Assembly (NCBI GenBank): GCA_034620365.1
Contig: JAQGEQ010000084.1
Location: 868,001 to 932,000 of the forward strand
DNA length: 64,000 nucleotides
Direction: 5' to 3'
Source of the DNA: Pegea sp. RAD2-039
Lineage: Eukaryota > Chordata > Thaliacea > Salpida > Salpidae
Each line of letters opens with the position of its first letter. The stretch's first letter is position 1. The notes under the pieces are model-generated. The model worked only from the letters and a program-made list of their open reading frames with translations, did not search any database and was not told the origin of the DNA. Positions 34,435 through 47,418 of the stretch are shown piece by piece. The translations under genes were made by a program, and so were the position numbers.

Positions 34435-37400
34435 TCTATTTATTCAATTGACCAGTACTATTAAAAAGAAAATTTTGAAACTTTTCTAAATATCTGCAAA
34501 AAGTTATCAAATAATCCATCAAATTTGACTATTTCAAAAGATTTATAATCAAAAAATTCAATTTACTAAAAAATAAATCTTATAAAAAATGTTTAGAATA
34601 AACTTTCAACACTGAAGATTTAAACATAAACTAAAAATAACTTTATTCATATAAAAAAAAATATCAAAAAGGTGAAACAAAGCTATTGAAATAAGATTAA
34701 TTAGTCAATAAACTAACATTAGGAAATGTTTAAATATCAGTAAATACTTAGTATCAATAACAGATAGATTTGTTTCTTTATATCAGAAAAATTATTTAAA
34801 TAATTTGCAATCTTATCATAAGATTATAAACTATCATTAAAGTAAGTTTTAAACTTAAAAAATAAAATATCACCACCAAGTTACTACTACAGCATAAAGT
34901 TAAACATAAATATTCTAAAATATAAAATAACATTTGATCTTATTAAACAAAAAAAATAATTTAAATTATTTATTTCACTTAACAAAATTAATAAAATCAA
35001 ATAAGCTAATGATTTTTATTATCTAGTTGTATTAAATTTATAATTCAGTTTGAATAAAACTTTATATTAGAGCAAATAGAAACATAAGAATTAAATAGAC
35101 AAAATATAGATGTTACTATCATAACAAAACTTAAAAAGCATGAAAGAAATTATACTTTAAAATAAAAAAGCAAATATACTCATGATATAAAAAAAATATA
35201 AAAAATAGTTAATAATATTTTAGGAGAATTTATATTCATAGTATATACAAAATGTTTAGTATTAAAGTAATCAAAATATAAATGCGAGAGAAATCTAATC
35301 ATCTAACAATAAGCTTACATAATTATCAAAAATAAAATTAAGGTATTTATTTTAAGAAACATTAAAACACTAAAAACAAATTCTTTCTTACTATATCAAA
35401 AAATTAAATTAAACTTATAATTTAAACAATTTGGAAAAAAATAGTTATAGAACTTAAAATAGTTAAAAAAATATATTAATTTCAAAAAAATATATAAAAA
35501 TCAGCTTAAACCTTTATACAAAGTATATATAAAATTATAGAATAAAGTATTCTAATAATAAACTTTCTAATTTAATGTTTAGTTAAAATATAAAGTCTCA
35601 AAAATTATTAAACTATAAATATATATAAAACTGCTGACGCTACAGACAAAATTTAAATAAACTCGTTTTTGAACAAAATTTTTAAAATCTTTAATAAAAT
35701 ACTTCCATATTTTGATACAACAAAAGTGAAAAATAATAAATTTAATTGAATGTTTATTTGCATCAAAAATAAATTAAACATTTCCGGCGAAAGTTACATT
35801 CTAGGCCTCACAAGCTCCAAGTTTCAAGTGATTTATTCTTAAATCACCGGCAAGATAGATTTTATAGAGTAATCTTAGAAAACCTATCTTGCAACCCTGT
35901 TGCAAGGCTTACCTAAAAAGTGATAAATATGATCGAAAAACAAATTGTTTTATAGTTTTAAGAAAACTTTCAGTGATAATAAGAGTATTAAAAGTTAAAA
36001 AAATAAGCTAAACTTTCAATATTTATTATTGAATAATCTAATTTTTATTTAACAAAAAAATTTGACTAAATAATCAAAGAGTTGGTTAAGTTTAAGCTAA
36101 GAACAAAATGTTTTTACTAAAATTGATTAACCATCTTTATATATAATGTATGTTACTTAAGTCAATTGATACAGGCATCGATCATTCTGACAAATTATAG
36201 TTTTTATGGCTAATTAGGCAAATGCAACAAGTTTAGGTTCTAATACAGCTCTTAAGAAGGTAGTATGAATTATTATTTTTTGGTTTCTTCATAAATTTTT
36301 CTTTGTTTTACGTATACTGCCTGGTTAATAAAACAACTTATAAAATAAACGGCAATAAAACAATTATTTTTTATTAAATAGAACACTTAACTTTTAAAAC
36401 TTTAGCTCAAAAATGTTTAGCTTTTAAATTCTATCTGCACAAGAAAACATACGCATTCTACTTTTTTATATGAAGAAATTGAATGACACTGAGGGTTTAT
36501 ACTAAAAATATTTTTAGCATTCAGCTTAATCTGATTGAATATTTATAGATATTTTGTCTTAGAAAAAGTAATACTTAATTATTGTTCGTTTAAAGAAATT
36601 TTATAAATTAGTAATGACCATATTTGGAGTAAAGTAATTAATATAATTTAGAAATTCAAAGATCAGATAACTATTCATTTGTCGGTTGTCGCTGCGTCTT
36701 TAGTTAAATTGTGAAATTTATGAACTGCCGTAATCGATTTTGTAAATAACTGTTTTTTATTCAGCTAAATTATACTTTGTAAACTTCAATATATCATAGA
36801 AACAGAAATGTTCTATAAAATTTGAACGTCATTCTATTATTTAAAATAGAAAATATTTATTAATTAACTTCAAATATGTAGGAACAATTTTTAAGGAGAT
36901 CCGAATTGCTCAGTTTATTAATTACTACTACAAAAATATTTAATTAGTTAAATGTTTATTTTTGTAATGTTGATTAACATAATACATTTAACAGTTAATA
37001 TAATTTTTATTTCGTGATTTAAATACAAATTTATTTTCAAAATCTTTTTTAAATATTAAGGCTTGTTTTATAATGATAGTTTTTATTATTGATGCTAATT
37101 TTTAAGACTACGTTAAAATTGTTTGAAGTATATTATGATAAATTAAAAAAAAATATTTTGTTTATCTTGAAATTAATATTTATTGTATTTTTTAGGATTA
37201 GCCCTATTTTTTACTAATAAAATCAATTATGAATATTCTTTTTGTTCCTCAGTATAAACAGATAAAAATATTAGTTATAATTAATATAACTTATTAATAG
37301 AACAACAAAATTACTAATAACTAATTCTTTCCTAATATTTATTTTTAAATACTATATATCGTATTCTTTACTATCAGATTCTGACGTTAAAATCACTACA

Positions 37401-37852
37401 AAATTGTAAAAAGTTTTTTCTATCTTAATGTTTTTGTGATTGCGATGTTTTTTTAAATTGTTATAATTTCTCTAAAAGTTTTTTTTCCACCAAATTTTGT
37501 CTTTATCATCATTAACTGTATCAAAGTATTTATTTAACTGATTTCAGTAAAATATTTAACAAATGTATAATAATAATAATCTGTTAATACAAATTGTTTA
37601 TTTATGAAGTAAAGCTTATACTAGTTATTAATCTATTAATTAATTTTTTTGACGGTGACACTAAAATGATTAATTAGTTTTTATGTTTATCATTACCTAC
37701 GTTTTATTGGTTGAACTTCAATTTGGGCTAATATCGATTTTGACGATTCTCTTATTATACATAGTACAATTTTATTCTAAAAGCTATAAATAAAAATATA
37801 TGAAAATAAACTTTTTGTAAAATTTTAGGTGCTTTTGAAGTTTTCTATAAGC
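34435..37852. other. 3.4-kb very AT-rich divergent intergenic region
   Basis: Separates the divergent B55 and SPATA22 starts. It consists mostly of A/T runs, with no exon or RNA gene recognised. Two similar strings at 35825-35905 (TTCTTAAATCACCGGC; CTATCTTGCAACCCTG) form the only GC-richer patch. An acceptor-like AATTTTAG at 37821-37828, just before the SPATA22 ATG, suggests a 5'UTR intron. Confidence 0.5.
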
Positions 37853-39209
37853 ATGAATTATTCTAGATATGATGGTCCAAGACCAAGTGTTCCCAATGCA
37901 TCTCGCATGAACTCATATTATCCACCATCATTTGATAATTCCTATGTGCAAATGCCTCCTATCGACTATAGTATGTCTCGTCAATTTCCAAATCAACGTT
38001 TTCAAAACAATCATTCATTTCGTCAAAATGGTTTGAAGAATTTATATTTTTATTCTAAACAATTATCACCTATGTAAATTGTCTTACAAATTTGTGTTAT
38101 TTTGTAGATTCATTTTATGATTATAACTGTGAAAATCAAACGGATGAACCACTGCATCATTATTACCAACAACAGAACTATGAGCATATGCCGATAAAAC
38201 CTCATTACTCAGCCCCTCATACTTCTAAATGGTCTTTTAGATCATCTGGTAGTTCAGGTGCGACAAACCGAACTCCTAATATGGAATTCAATCTCACCAA
38301 TGAAGGACCGCGCCCGCACACTCGTGAAGGACCATGTCTGCACACTCGTGAAGGACCACGTCTGCACACTCGTGAAGGACCGCATCCAAACGCTCGTGAA
38401 GGACCACGTCCGTACTTGCAGCAGCATAAAACCGCGGAAAGGCAACCACGAAATCAACCCGATAATCCATCGCTTTATAATCGAGCACTTTCTAACCCAA
38501 TCAAAAAGCCTCATAAACCGATTCTGCAGCAAAAACCAAATAATTTAAGAAGTTATAGACTTTCTAATGATGACAATAAGATCGAACAAACCCAACTTTC
38601 AACTCAGTATTCTCTTACTCAAGGGGGTAGTATACAATCATCACAAAAGAAAGAAACAAAGTTCCTTTCTGTCAATGTTCATGGAGTCCGCCTTTGGGCT
38701 CAAAATATGAAGAATTGTAATTTTATTTTTGAGATATTTGGTGAGTTTACCAAAAAATAGTTTTACGAAATTGTAGAAGCCGAAACAGCTCTGTGGGACT
38801 TTATTACACTAATAAACTATAAAGTTGCATTTTCGAGATGCTTCTGTGATTAATTGTTATCTGATTTTATTGTAGGAGTCTTAAACGCAAGACCTTCAGA
38901 GGTTACTGGCGGTAAAGCCTTTGTTCTCAAAGATAACCAGACAAGAACCATAAAATGTGTCTTCTATGAAACTGTAAAAATCTTTCATCTTTCTCAAGCA
39001 GAGATTAAACTATTTGCTCTTTTCAGGATAGAAAGATGATTACGATGAAAAGAGGTTTAATCTATCGCTGTGTTGGTATCTTCGATAAATCAAAGGAACA
39101 GTTACAATGTATATCAATTCGTGAAACTACGAATGAAGAAGTTCAGGCAGATAAACGAATGGTGGCTATGACTTGTAATTACATTCGTCAAAGTCGCACC
39201 TCTTCTTAA
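37853..39209 (+). CDS. SPATA22: SPATA22, meiotic recombination factor
   Basis: SPATA22 pairs with MEIOB on RPA-coated single-stranded DNA during meiotic double-strand break repair. Four exons: 37853-38030, 38108-38740, 38876-38973, 39027-39209, giving 363 aa. The conserved part is the C-terminal OB-like domain (from about residue 235): VNVHGVRLWAQNMKNCNFIF, EIFGVLNARP, GKAFVLKDNQTRTIKCVFYE, then RCVGIFD and a short tail. This follows the order seen in vertebrate SPATA22. The N-terminal two thirds is low-complexity and disordered, and includes an octapeptide repeat (GPRPHTRE type, about five copies at 38304-38416). Introns are 77, 135 and 53 bp and all phases close. The ATG at 37853 is the first after an acceptor-like site at 37828, so the start is likely but not proven. 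Confidence 0.9.
38304..38416 (+). repeat. 24-bp tandem repeat inside SPATA22
   Basis: About five imperfect 24-bp units coding for REGP-x-x-H-T-type octapeptides in the disordered N-terminal region. Confidence 0.9.
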
Positions 39210-41529
39210 ACATCCTTCTTCATTTATTGATATTTTTCAATGTACTTATTGAAGCTCATCTATATATTTTTTCTCTTTGCTCATTTCCAGTTCTTTATGT
39301 TCTTTTCAAGTCAAAGTTTTTTTCATATATTTGATGATTTATTAAAGTTCTTTTTTCGTTTATATTTCTTTGAAAACATTTAAATTTTTTAGAACTTGAT
39401 CTGAAAACGGTGATTAAATTTAAAAATGATTTATTATAATCTTTAAGTTTTGATTAGATTAAATTTTAAGCTCTAGAAAAATTTGCAAAACAGGTTGACC
39501 CTCAAAACATCCACTAATTTTGAATCGTTTTTCAAATAAATTGTTCTTTAAAGCGTTTAAAAACAAAAAGATGCGGAGTGTTGGATGTGGAAGTCTTGCT
39601 GAAAGCTCAACTCTAAAGATATTTCATCGCTTCCTTTCTATTTAAACTTAGAAGCAAGTCTCGAAAAATAGTTTAGCACGAACAACAGATTAGATAAGAA
39701 ATATATTTTATTGTATACAAGAATTTCAGAATAAATGGTTTTTAATAGGCTTTTAAAATTGGAAACAAAAAAGAACTAATATTGATTTATTTTGGAAAAT
39801 GTCAAGTCCATTTTAGTGTATGAAAAATTAGAATTGTTCCGCGTCATTAACACCTGTAACCAATTTGTATGTAATTGTTGTATTTATCTTTTCTCATTAT
39901 TATTCTTTCATTCAAACCGATTTAAAAAGCTGATGAAATCATGAAGGTTAAGTAAATGTGACTGCTTCATCAAAAAGAGTAAGGATTCTTTTATCTGTGC
40001 GAAGAACTTTCATAGATTATTCATATAGATCTACAATTGATGATTTTATTGTTGTTTTCAATAGAAGTTTGTAAAATTTCCAATAGAAAGATTTTTAGAT
40101 TTATTTTCGTTTGTTAGTATTTCCATAATTTACTGGTTTCACAACTTTAAGGTTTTTGGTGCTGAAATAGAATCCAAATTGTTGTTTTTAATTAGTTAAC
40201 AAGATTATGATTCTTTAAGAATTTATTGATCTTATAGTTCAAATGAATTGAATAAAAATTGATTTGTTCTTATTAACTCGTGACTATTTTAAAGTATAAA
40301 TATTTGTTATTACTTTAAAAAATCAATTATTTATTTTAGAAAGTTTTTCTATTTCTTATAAATCAACTACAGTAACATTTTCTACTTTAAAAAACTAAAG
40401 AAAGTAACGATCCAAAAACACATATTTCATAAATAAGTCAATTCTATTAAATTATGATGCTAATCTCGAATGGCAAACCATCAATTTCTAACAAGATGAC
40501 ATTTCATATAAACTATGAGGAAAGCTTTAAAGAGTTATTTGCAAAATGTTTTTCTGAAGTTGTTGTTTGAAATGTAGAAAATATTTACTAATCGATTTGT
40601 ATATAAAAATGATTGCTTATTTTCAATTAAAAGATTTTTTTAAAGTTTATATCTTTGTTTAAATGCGTTTATTTATTCATAAAATACAAACATTTATTAA
40701 TCAAAATATCATTAGATTTCTCTTTTACGTTTAAGATATTTGATAGTTAATTTCTAGTTTACAAATAAAGAAAATTTGTTAAATTATTTGAAATCTTTAT
40801 TATTTCTAATTATATAAATCTTTCTATTTTACATATATTAAAGAAATTATTTTAGTAGTAATAGTGATGATTAAAAAAAATTCTTTAGAAAGATTGTAAT
40901 GCTTTTAAAATTAATAAATTTTAATAATTTTTTTGATAAGTTATTAATTTATAATTATAATCTTTATTAGTTATATTATAATGTACATTTTATTAACAAA
41001 TAAAAATAACTGTTATTAATTTGTTTCTCGAAAACTCAATAATTTACTTCTTTTTATATAATTATAAGATTGATCTGTTTTTTGCAAAGGTGATGTAATT
41101 AAATTATTTATTTGAATTGATTTATAAAAAATGCTTTCTCATAACTAATATAAGAACGAGCTTTTGAACTACAATTATATTTTGAAAAAAGTATTGTTAG
41201 TTTATTACTATTTGTTTATAACAAAGTTTATAATTATTTAACATTCAAATATTAAGTTAAGTATTGTAAATAGATTTGCTATTTTGTATTAAAATGTTTT
41301 ATGTCGGAAACTTTGTTGGTACAAAGGTATGTATGGTACAGCAAATCTACTTTATTTACTTAATTTATTATGATAAAATTGGGGTACTTATAAATTAATT
41401 ATTAACAGTCATTTGCTCACAGAAGTAGACTAACTTCAAATTTCTCTTTTAAAATCAGTTTGTTAACTTTTTGTTTTAATCATTAAATCTGCGAAGTCCT
41501 AATCAAGTTTCTATTTTACTCAATTTGAA
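39210..41529. other. intergenic spacer between SPATA22 and Disabled
   Basis: AT-rich. Candidate poly(A) hexamers for SPATA22 occur after 39500. No exon recognised. The Disabled promoter presumably lies in the right part. Confidence 0.45.
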
Positions 41530-44500
41530 ATGACTGAAGCTGGAAGTAGTGAAATTAATAATCCAAATGTTGACGAGCCTTCAACTACTGCACAAGGAGG
41601 TATAATATTTTCTAAGCTTATTTTTTTTATTTCAATGTTTATAAACCTTTAAAAATTTAACTTAAAAACTTAGAAAATAAATTCTTGTAAGAACAGGTTT
41701 GTTGGAGTTCTCAATAATATTGGGGGCTTTTAATGTTTTTAGAACAAAGCTGTTTTTAAACAATTAATTATTCCAAATGAGAAATGAAAACAATTTTTTA
41801 ACATATAATTTTGAAAATTATTTATTTAAGTCATTAGAGATAATGTTAGAATTAAAAACTGTCTTTCCCTTTATCTATCTTTATTTTCTGCATCATTTTT
41901 TGAGATAAATGAACAGCTATCAATGATTAATTAAAATAAATAGGCTGAATACACTAAAAATACATACACTGTAAAGAAAATATTGAAATTTATCAAAAAA
42001 CAACTGCATGAAGCTGGTTTTTACTCATTTTTCAAAACTGTTAAATAATTTTTAAAACTTTATTTGTTTAATGGTCGACTTTGACCTGTTAATGAAACCT
42101 TTTTTGGTAGCGAGTGATGACCCTGCCAGCCAGTTTCGTGGAGTTGGAATCAATTTTAAGGCAAAACTAATCGGAATTGACAAAGTGGTCGACTCACGAG
42201 GCGACAAAATGTGTCAAGACTCGATTTTGAAATTAAAAGTAGCATTTTGTCATCGCATAACTTTAAATGAATAAAATGAAATTGTTTGATAGTCTGCAGT
42301 CAAAATCTCGGGTCAACATAAGCAGAAGATTTTACTAAATATTTCATTAGATGGGGTCAAAATATCTGATTTATTAACTGGAGTAAGTTAGTTAACCAGC
42401 TGAAAATAATTTCTTTATTTTTATTATGAACAATTTGTTTAAATTTTCGATTAGACTTCATTAAATGAATTATTATAAATTTTCGATTAACTATTTTCAG
42501 AATTTAGTTAGTTAAAAGATATTTTGATTAACTTTATTTGGAAATTTAACTGAAATGAAACAAAAACTTTTTTCAGGAAGTTCAGAGTTCTCACCCAATA
42601 AATAAAATTTCTTTTGTCGCACGAGATTTAACTGATCGAAGAGCATTTGCCTACATATTTAGCAAAGATGATGGGGAACATGAGTTATATGGTATCAAAA
42701 CAGCTAAAGTTGCTGAAACTGTGGTTCTGTCTCTTCGTGATCTTTTCCAAGTTGTTTATGATATGAGGATGAAAGAATTGGAAAGTGATAAGGATCCCTT
42801 AGCGCAAATGGTACTACCTTATCCCTGACATAATTTCATCATTTAAAGACTCGTATGCAACCTTTAAAATATATTTAGATGTTAGCTATTTTTACAAGTA
42901 CACTTGTAGCTAATTTCTTCGATGACCTTCATTCATTTATTTTTATTTCTAAAATCAATATGCTCAAAAAACTGCTCGCGTTTTTTATCAAATTTGTTTT
43001 TCATGTAGGCTGATACTTCATCTAACCAACAATTTCAGCAGAGTCTGATTAGTGAAGATGGTGGAAATCAGAAGCTTGGTGAAATGTTGCAGACAATTGA
43101 AAGTATCGAACAAGTAAACCGGATAGCTCTTCAAATTCTCCAATTGCTAAAATAGTTTTTTAGCTAACCTCCCTCTACCAACTACTTTTAAACTTTATTC
43201 TATTTCAAGATATTTGATAAAAACTTTTCTTCACTAAAACAAAAGTGTTATTTTGAATCTCATCAATTTTTTACAGTTTAAAGAAGGAAATATGCTGGGA
43301 GATAGTCAAAATACAACTGCAGCAGATCTATTTAGTCCAGAAGCATCGGGAACGGTAATATTCTTTATTTTCTCGAATCGACTCAAATACTTCCTTTAAA
43401 ACTCTACTCTACTTTCAATTATTAAATAATTAGACGATTTTGGTCTGTTGAAATTATCTTTTCAACACCGCAGCAGACTATCAACTTTCCTATGCTGTCA
43501 GTTAGAAGCTGGAACAAAACATTAAAGGTTTGCAGAAAGATGTTGTTTGCATGTGTCCACATCATCTCTACCTCACCTAATCCTCAAAATGTCACTCGAT
43601 GAGGTTGAAAGCAACTCAATGGAAATTTAAGCATTTTTATCTTCAAGATGTTTTCATATAAAACTTTGCATGATATATGTAACCACCGAAGTCTTTCACC
43701 TCACCCAACCTCATCATATTCTTTCCTACAGAATTTGAGCGATATTTCAAGTCTTAGTAGCAATTTCAGTATAAAGAGCAGTCGTTCCAATATCGATATC
43801 AACCAGTTACACACAACTACTAGCAGCACATCTAGCGAATACGAATCTTTTGGATTGAGACGTTCCAGCAACACCCGCTCTCGTAACTCGCTTTCCCGCA
43901 ACTCTTCCTCCAGTTGTAAATCAAAAAAGTACAAGACGCCATCACCTAGCAACCTAAAGAAGCCGCTGTCGAATGATGACTTATCTTCTCGTAGTTTGGA
44001 TGTCATTAAGAGCAAACCGTTCTCAAGCTCTTCGAGTTCACTCACTACTTCTATAGAAGAACAAGTTAAAAGTACATCCTCTACTCCTAGTAAGCTGATC
44101 AGTAGCTCACTCAGATCGATTTCGGAGAAGCAGCATGTCTCTTTAAAACCCACAAAGCGCATCGCGCCACCACTCTCCCATGCACGACCCAGGCCCCGTG
44201 CGTTTAACAAGACACTCTCTTGCGATAATAACTCACTGACAACATGGGCCAATTTTGATTCACATTTTTCTTCTAAACTCGAGTCTCCAGATGCAAATAA
44301 GAGCAACAAAGCATCCATCGCTCTCGAAGCGACTGATGACGAAATATTCGACCGCGTCGATCCTTTCAGCGATTTTAGCGTCAGTGACGATCCATTTTCT
44401 AATCCTGTCGATGATCTTGCTAACTACCTTCCTCATGATCACGTGATTCTAGAAACAGTCTTGAAGCCTCCACCGGTCCCTCCACGACCTAGTAACCTGT

Positions 44501-46360
44501 TTCTAAGCGACTCTAAGCCCCTAACCCCCAAACCTTCCGTCCGCCTCAACTTGTTGAGGGTCAAAGAGGATGATGAATCATCATGTCATAGTCTAGGACC
44601 TTCTAGGAGTATATCTCCTCCTTCAGACGAGCCCCCTTCCTTACCAGATGATTTTGAGGATCTTTTTGAACCTCAACAAGCAAACTCACTCAGTGAAAAG
44701 CTTCCAACAATCCCGAAGCGTCTCCAGGTTTGTTAAAGATTGAGATGAAAACGCATGACGTCCACCATCAGCATTTCTACTAATATCCGGAGCATGTCCG
44801 CATATTCACATGATCTTTATCTTTTGTTTGCTAGTTTGAAGATGACCACAGTGGTGTCATCAACAGAAGTTTTATTTGAAACATTTTTTTGATCAATCGA
44901 ATTTCTATTTTTAGAAATGATTTTTTTTCTTTATCATTTATTTGGTTAGAGTTCTGCTACTTTCTTTAACTAATAGTTGTTTAAATCGGACAGCTTTTAA
45001 TGCATGATATATTTCCACTAACACTATTACAGATTAAATAATCAGTTTTAGCATCAAATTTGCATGATTAGGTTTCAAGTTTTAGTTCACTTTAAACCTT
45101 ATCTACGTTCAATTGATTTTAAACAATTCACAGAGTAACTCCAATGATGTCTCATCACTTTCTGAGGACTTGAAAGTCTTACAGATTCCAAATGAGCAAC
45201 CTCCACCTCTTACTCTTAATAGGAAGAGTAATGATGAGATCCTTAATGCTTTTCAAGCTTCAGGTGATCACAGATGAATTTTTACACTTTTAATTTAACT
45301 ATAAGAACTCGATTTAGTCAGATTTGTTACAAATCAGAGATTTTTATGAGAGTAACTTGTGAAAATAGTTTTGAATTTTTGAGGTTTTGGTTTGAACAAA
45401 TTTGTAAAAAATGATTGTTAAAAGATGCTCTCTAATGTTTATATATTTATTTTCATATAATTTTACTTCTAAGCTGTTTTAAAAGCGTTAAAGTTTAATA
45501 ATTCCAAGCTTCATGTATTATTGATTTTTGTACTCTGTATTCAAAATTTTTGAAACTAAATAAAAACTCGACATTTTCGTACAGTCCAATCTACTATGCC
45601 ACAACAACAACAACTCTTTCAACAACAACAACCCTTTCAACAATCCTTTCAACAGCAACAACCATCCTTTCAACAACAACCATCCTTTCAACAGCAACAA
45701 CCTTTTCAACAACAACAACAAACCTTTCAGCAACAACCATCCTTTCAACAACAACAAACCTTTCAGCAACAACCATCCTTTCAACAGCAACAACCTTTTC
45801 AACAACAACAACAACCCGCTTTTCAACAACAACCATTTCAACAACAACAATCTTTTCAGCAACAACAACCTTTTCAACAACAACAAAATATTTCAAATAA
45901 TCCATTCGGCGGAAATTCTATGATGCAATCACAAATGATGTTTCAGCAACCATCAATTCAACCTCAAGTACCACCCAGAACTGCTGCTGGTGCTTTCAAC
46001 AGCTCCAAATCTCCAAATCAACCAAACAAAGCTCCTGAAAATGATCCTTTTAATGACCTCTTTTCCTCAAATGCATCTTCAACCAACAAACAAGACATGT
46101 TCAAGAACTTTGAAATGAACAAGCCAGCTCAAAATGAAGCTTCTGGAATTGACAGCTATTTAATGCAATCAAAGGGAGTCTTACCGGTCAATAACGGCCC
46201 TAGTGGAGCCCCAACCCCATCCCCTCGCACATCAAACAACCAGGTGAGATTTATCCACACCAACCAATCATTAACTTGTTATCTTGTAGAGTTTTGAAGC
46301 TTCACTTTTTGGTTAGACTCTTTCAATTCTTCTCATATATCCTTCCTACAGTATAAGTAA
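41530..46360 (+). CDS. DAB: Disabled (Dab1/Dab2) PTB-domain adaptor
   Basis: Endocytic/signalling adaptor that binds FxNPxY tails of LDL-family receptors and recruits clathrin machinery. Eleven exons join to 842 aa: 41530-41599, 42111-42248, 42300-42382, 42577-42810, 43009-43113, 43277-43354, 43474-43500, 43732-44727, 45134-45263, 45585-46243, 46352-46360. The PTB domain spans residues about 30-175: [78 protein letters not shown]. The long C-terminal half is disordered, with DPFSDF/DPFSNP and DPFNDLF (AP-2 type), PPPVPPRP (SH3 ligand), a ~95-residue Q/F-rich block and NNPFGG (EH-domain type). The 3' end of exon 2 is uncertain: frame requires one leftover base, met by a GT at 42249-42250, although a stronger-looking GT lies at 42239. 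The last coding exon adds only YK. Confidence 0.92.
45598..45893 (+). repeat. CAA-rich repeat coding a Q/F tract in Disabled
   Basis: Imperfect repeats of CAACAACAA...TTTCAA units code for QQQPFQQ and QPSFQQ blocks. Long frames on the opposite strand (L/V-rich) are mirror images. Confidence 0.9.
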
Positions 46361-47418
46361 GTTAAATTGTGCAATTGTGCTGAATTCTGCCTTAATTATT
46401 GCTTGATTGCCTATTGAGTTTCTTGCTGTAGCAGCAAGTCATATTGATGAGAGATTTGTGGTGGCAACTGGTTTTCACTGTTAAACCCGACTAGTCACTG
46501 AAGTATCATTCCTTCTTATGACATCTTCTATTATATAAATGTTGTTAGATTTTAGTTGAAGTAAATTAGTTTGAAGGTAAAAACTAGCGTCCACCCTAGC
46601 TCAGTATCTTTCTATTTGTCTGTCAGCAGCTGTGTTATCAGTAAACAAATTTTATTGTGCAATCGATTACTTTTTTTGATTTTATAATCTTTTAAGAGAT
46701 TTACTCAACTTTCTGTCAGTCAATTATATGTAGAAATGGACTGACTCTGATTAATTCCAAATATTTTTCGATTTTTATTTTTTACGAATCATGAGAAATA
46801 AAAGCAAAACAAATTGTTCTATTGTCTTTACTTCTGATAACAAGTTTTAGTGTCATTAACCAATTAGTTATTTCATTATCGATTATATAAACCGGACTTT
46901 TTTTTTGAAACATTTAAATGTCAGAATTTGTTGGAACAATTTTTTAATTTCAAAATTAACTTGATCATTAGATTACCTAAAGATATAAATTAGTTAACTT
47001 TAAAATAAATGAACTTTTTACTTTCAAATAAAACAGTTAGTAAGTTTAAGTTGATTTTAGAACTTAATTTTTTATGAAAAATAAAATCCTTAACTATATA
47101 AAAAGTCTTTCTTTCAAAATATGATTTCATCAAAAGACTAGATGAAAAAGCTGAATTTTAAAAGCTAAAGTGAGTTAATAACACTTTTTAAAACAATTTA
47201 ATAAAAACACAAACCAAAAAAAAAAATCGAAATCATAATTTGTTGACAAACTTTAAAATTCTGGAAAAATATTTAGTTCAAATTAGAATAAGATAATGAA
47301 ATTTGTAGCACAATCATAAAAACAACAAGTGGCTGATGATAACACTAAAAAGTGAGAATTTCAGCTAATAAATAATATAAAGAAGCAACAAAAATATTGC
47401 TTTGATTCAAACAAACCA
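46361..47418. other. convergent spacer between Disabled and WDR24
   Basis: No gene seen. GAAATAAAAG at about 46795 contains an AATAAA that could serve Disabled. Confidence 0.4.

Noticed and set aside
43701-44318. 205-codon minus-strand frame
   Set aside because: Antisense shadow of the Ser-rich Disabled exon 43732-44727.
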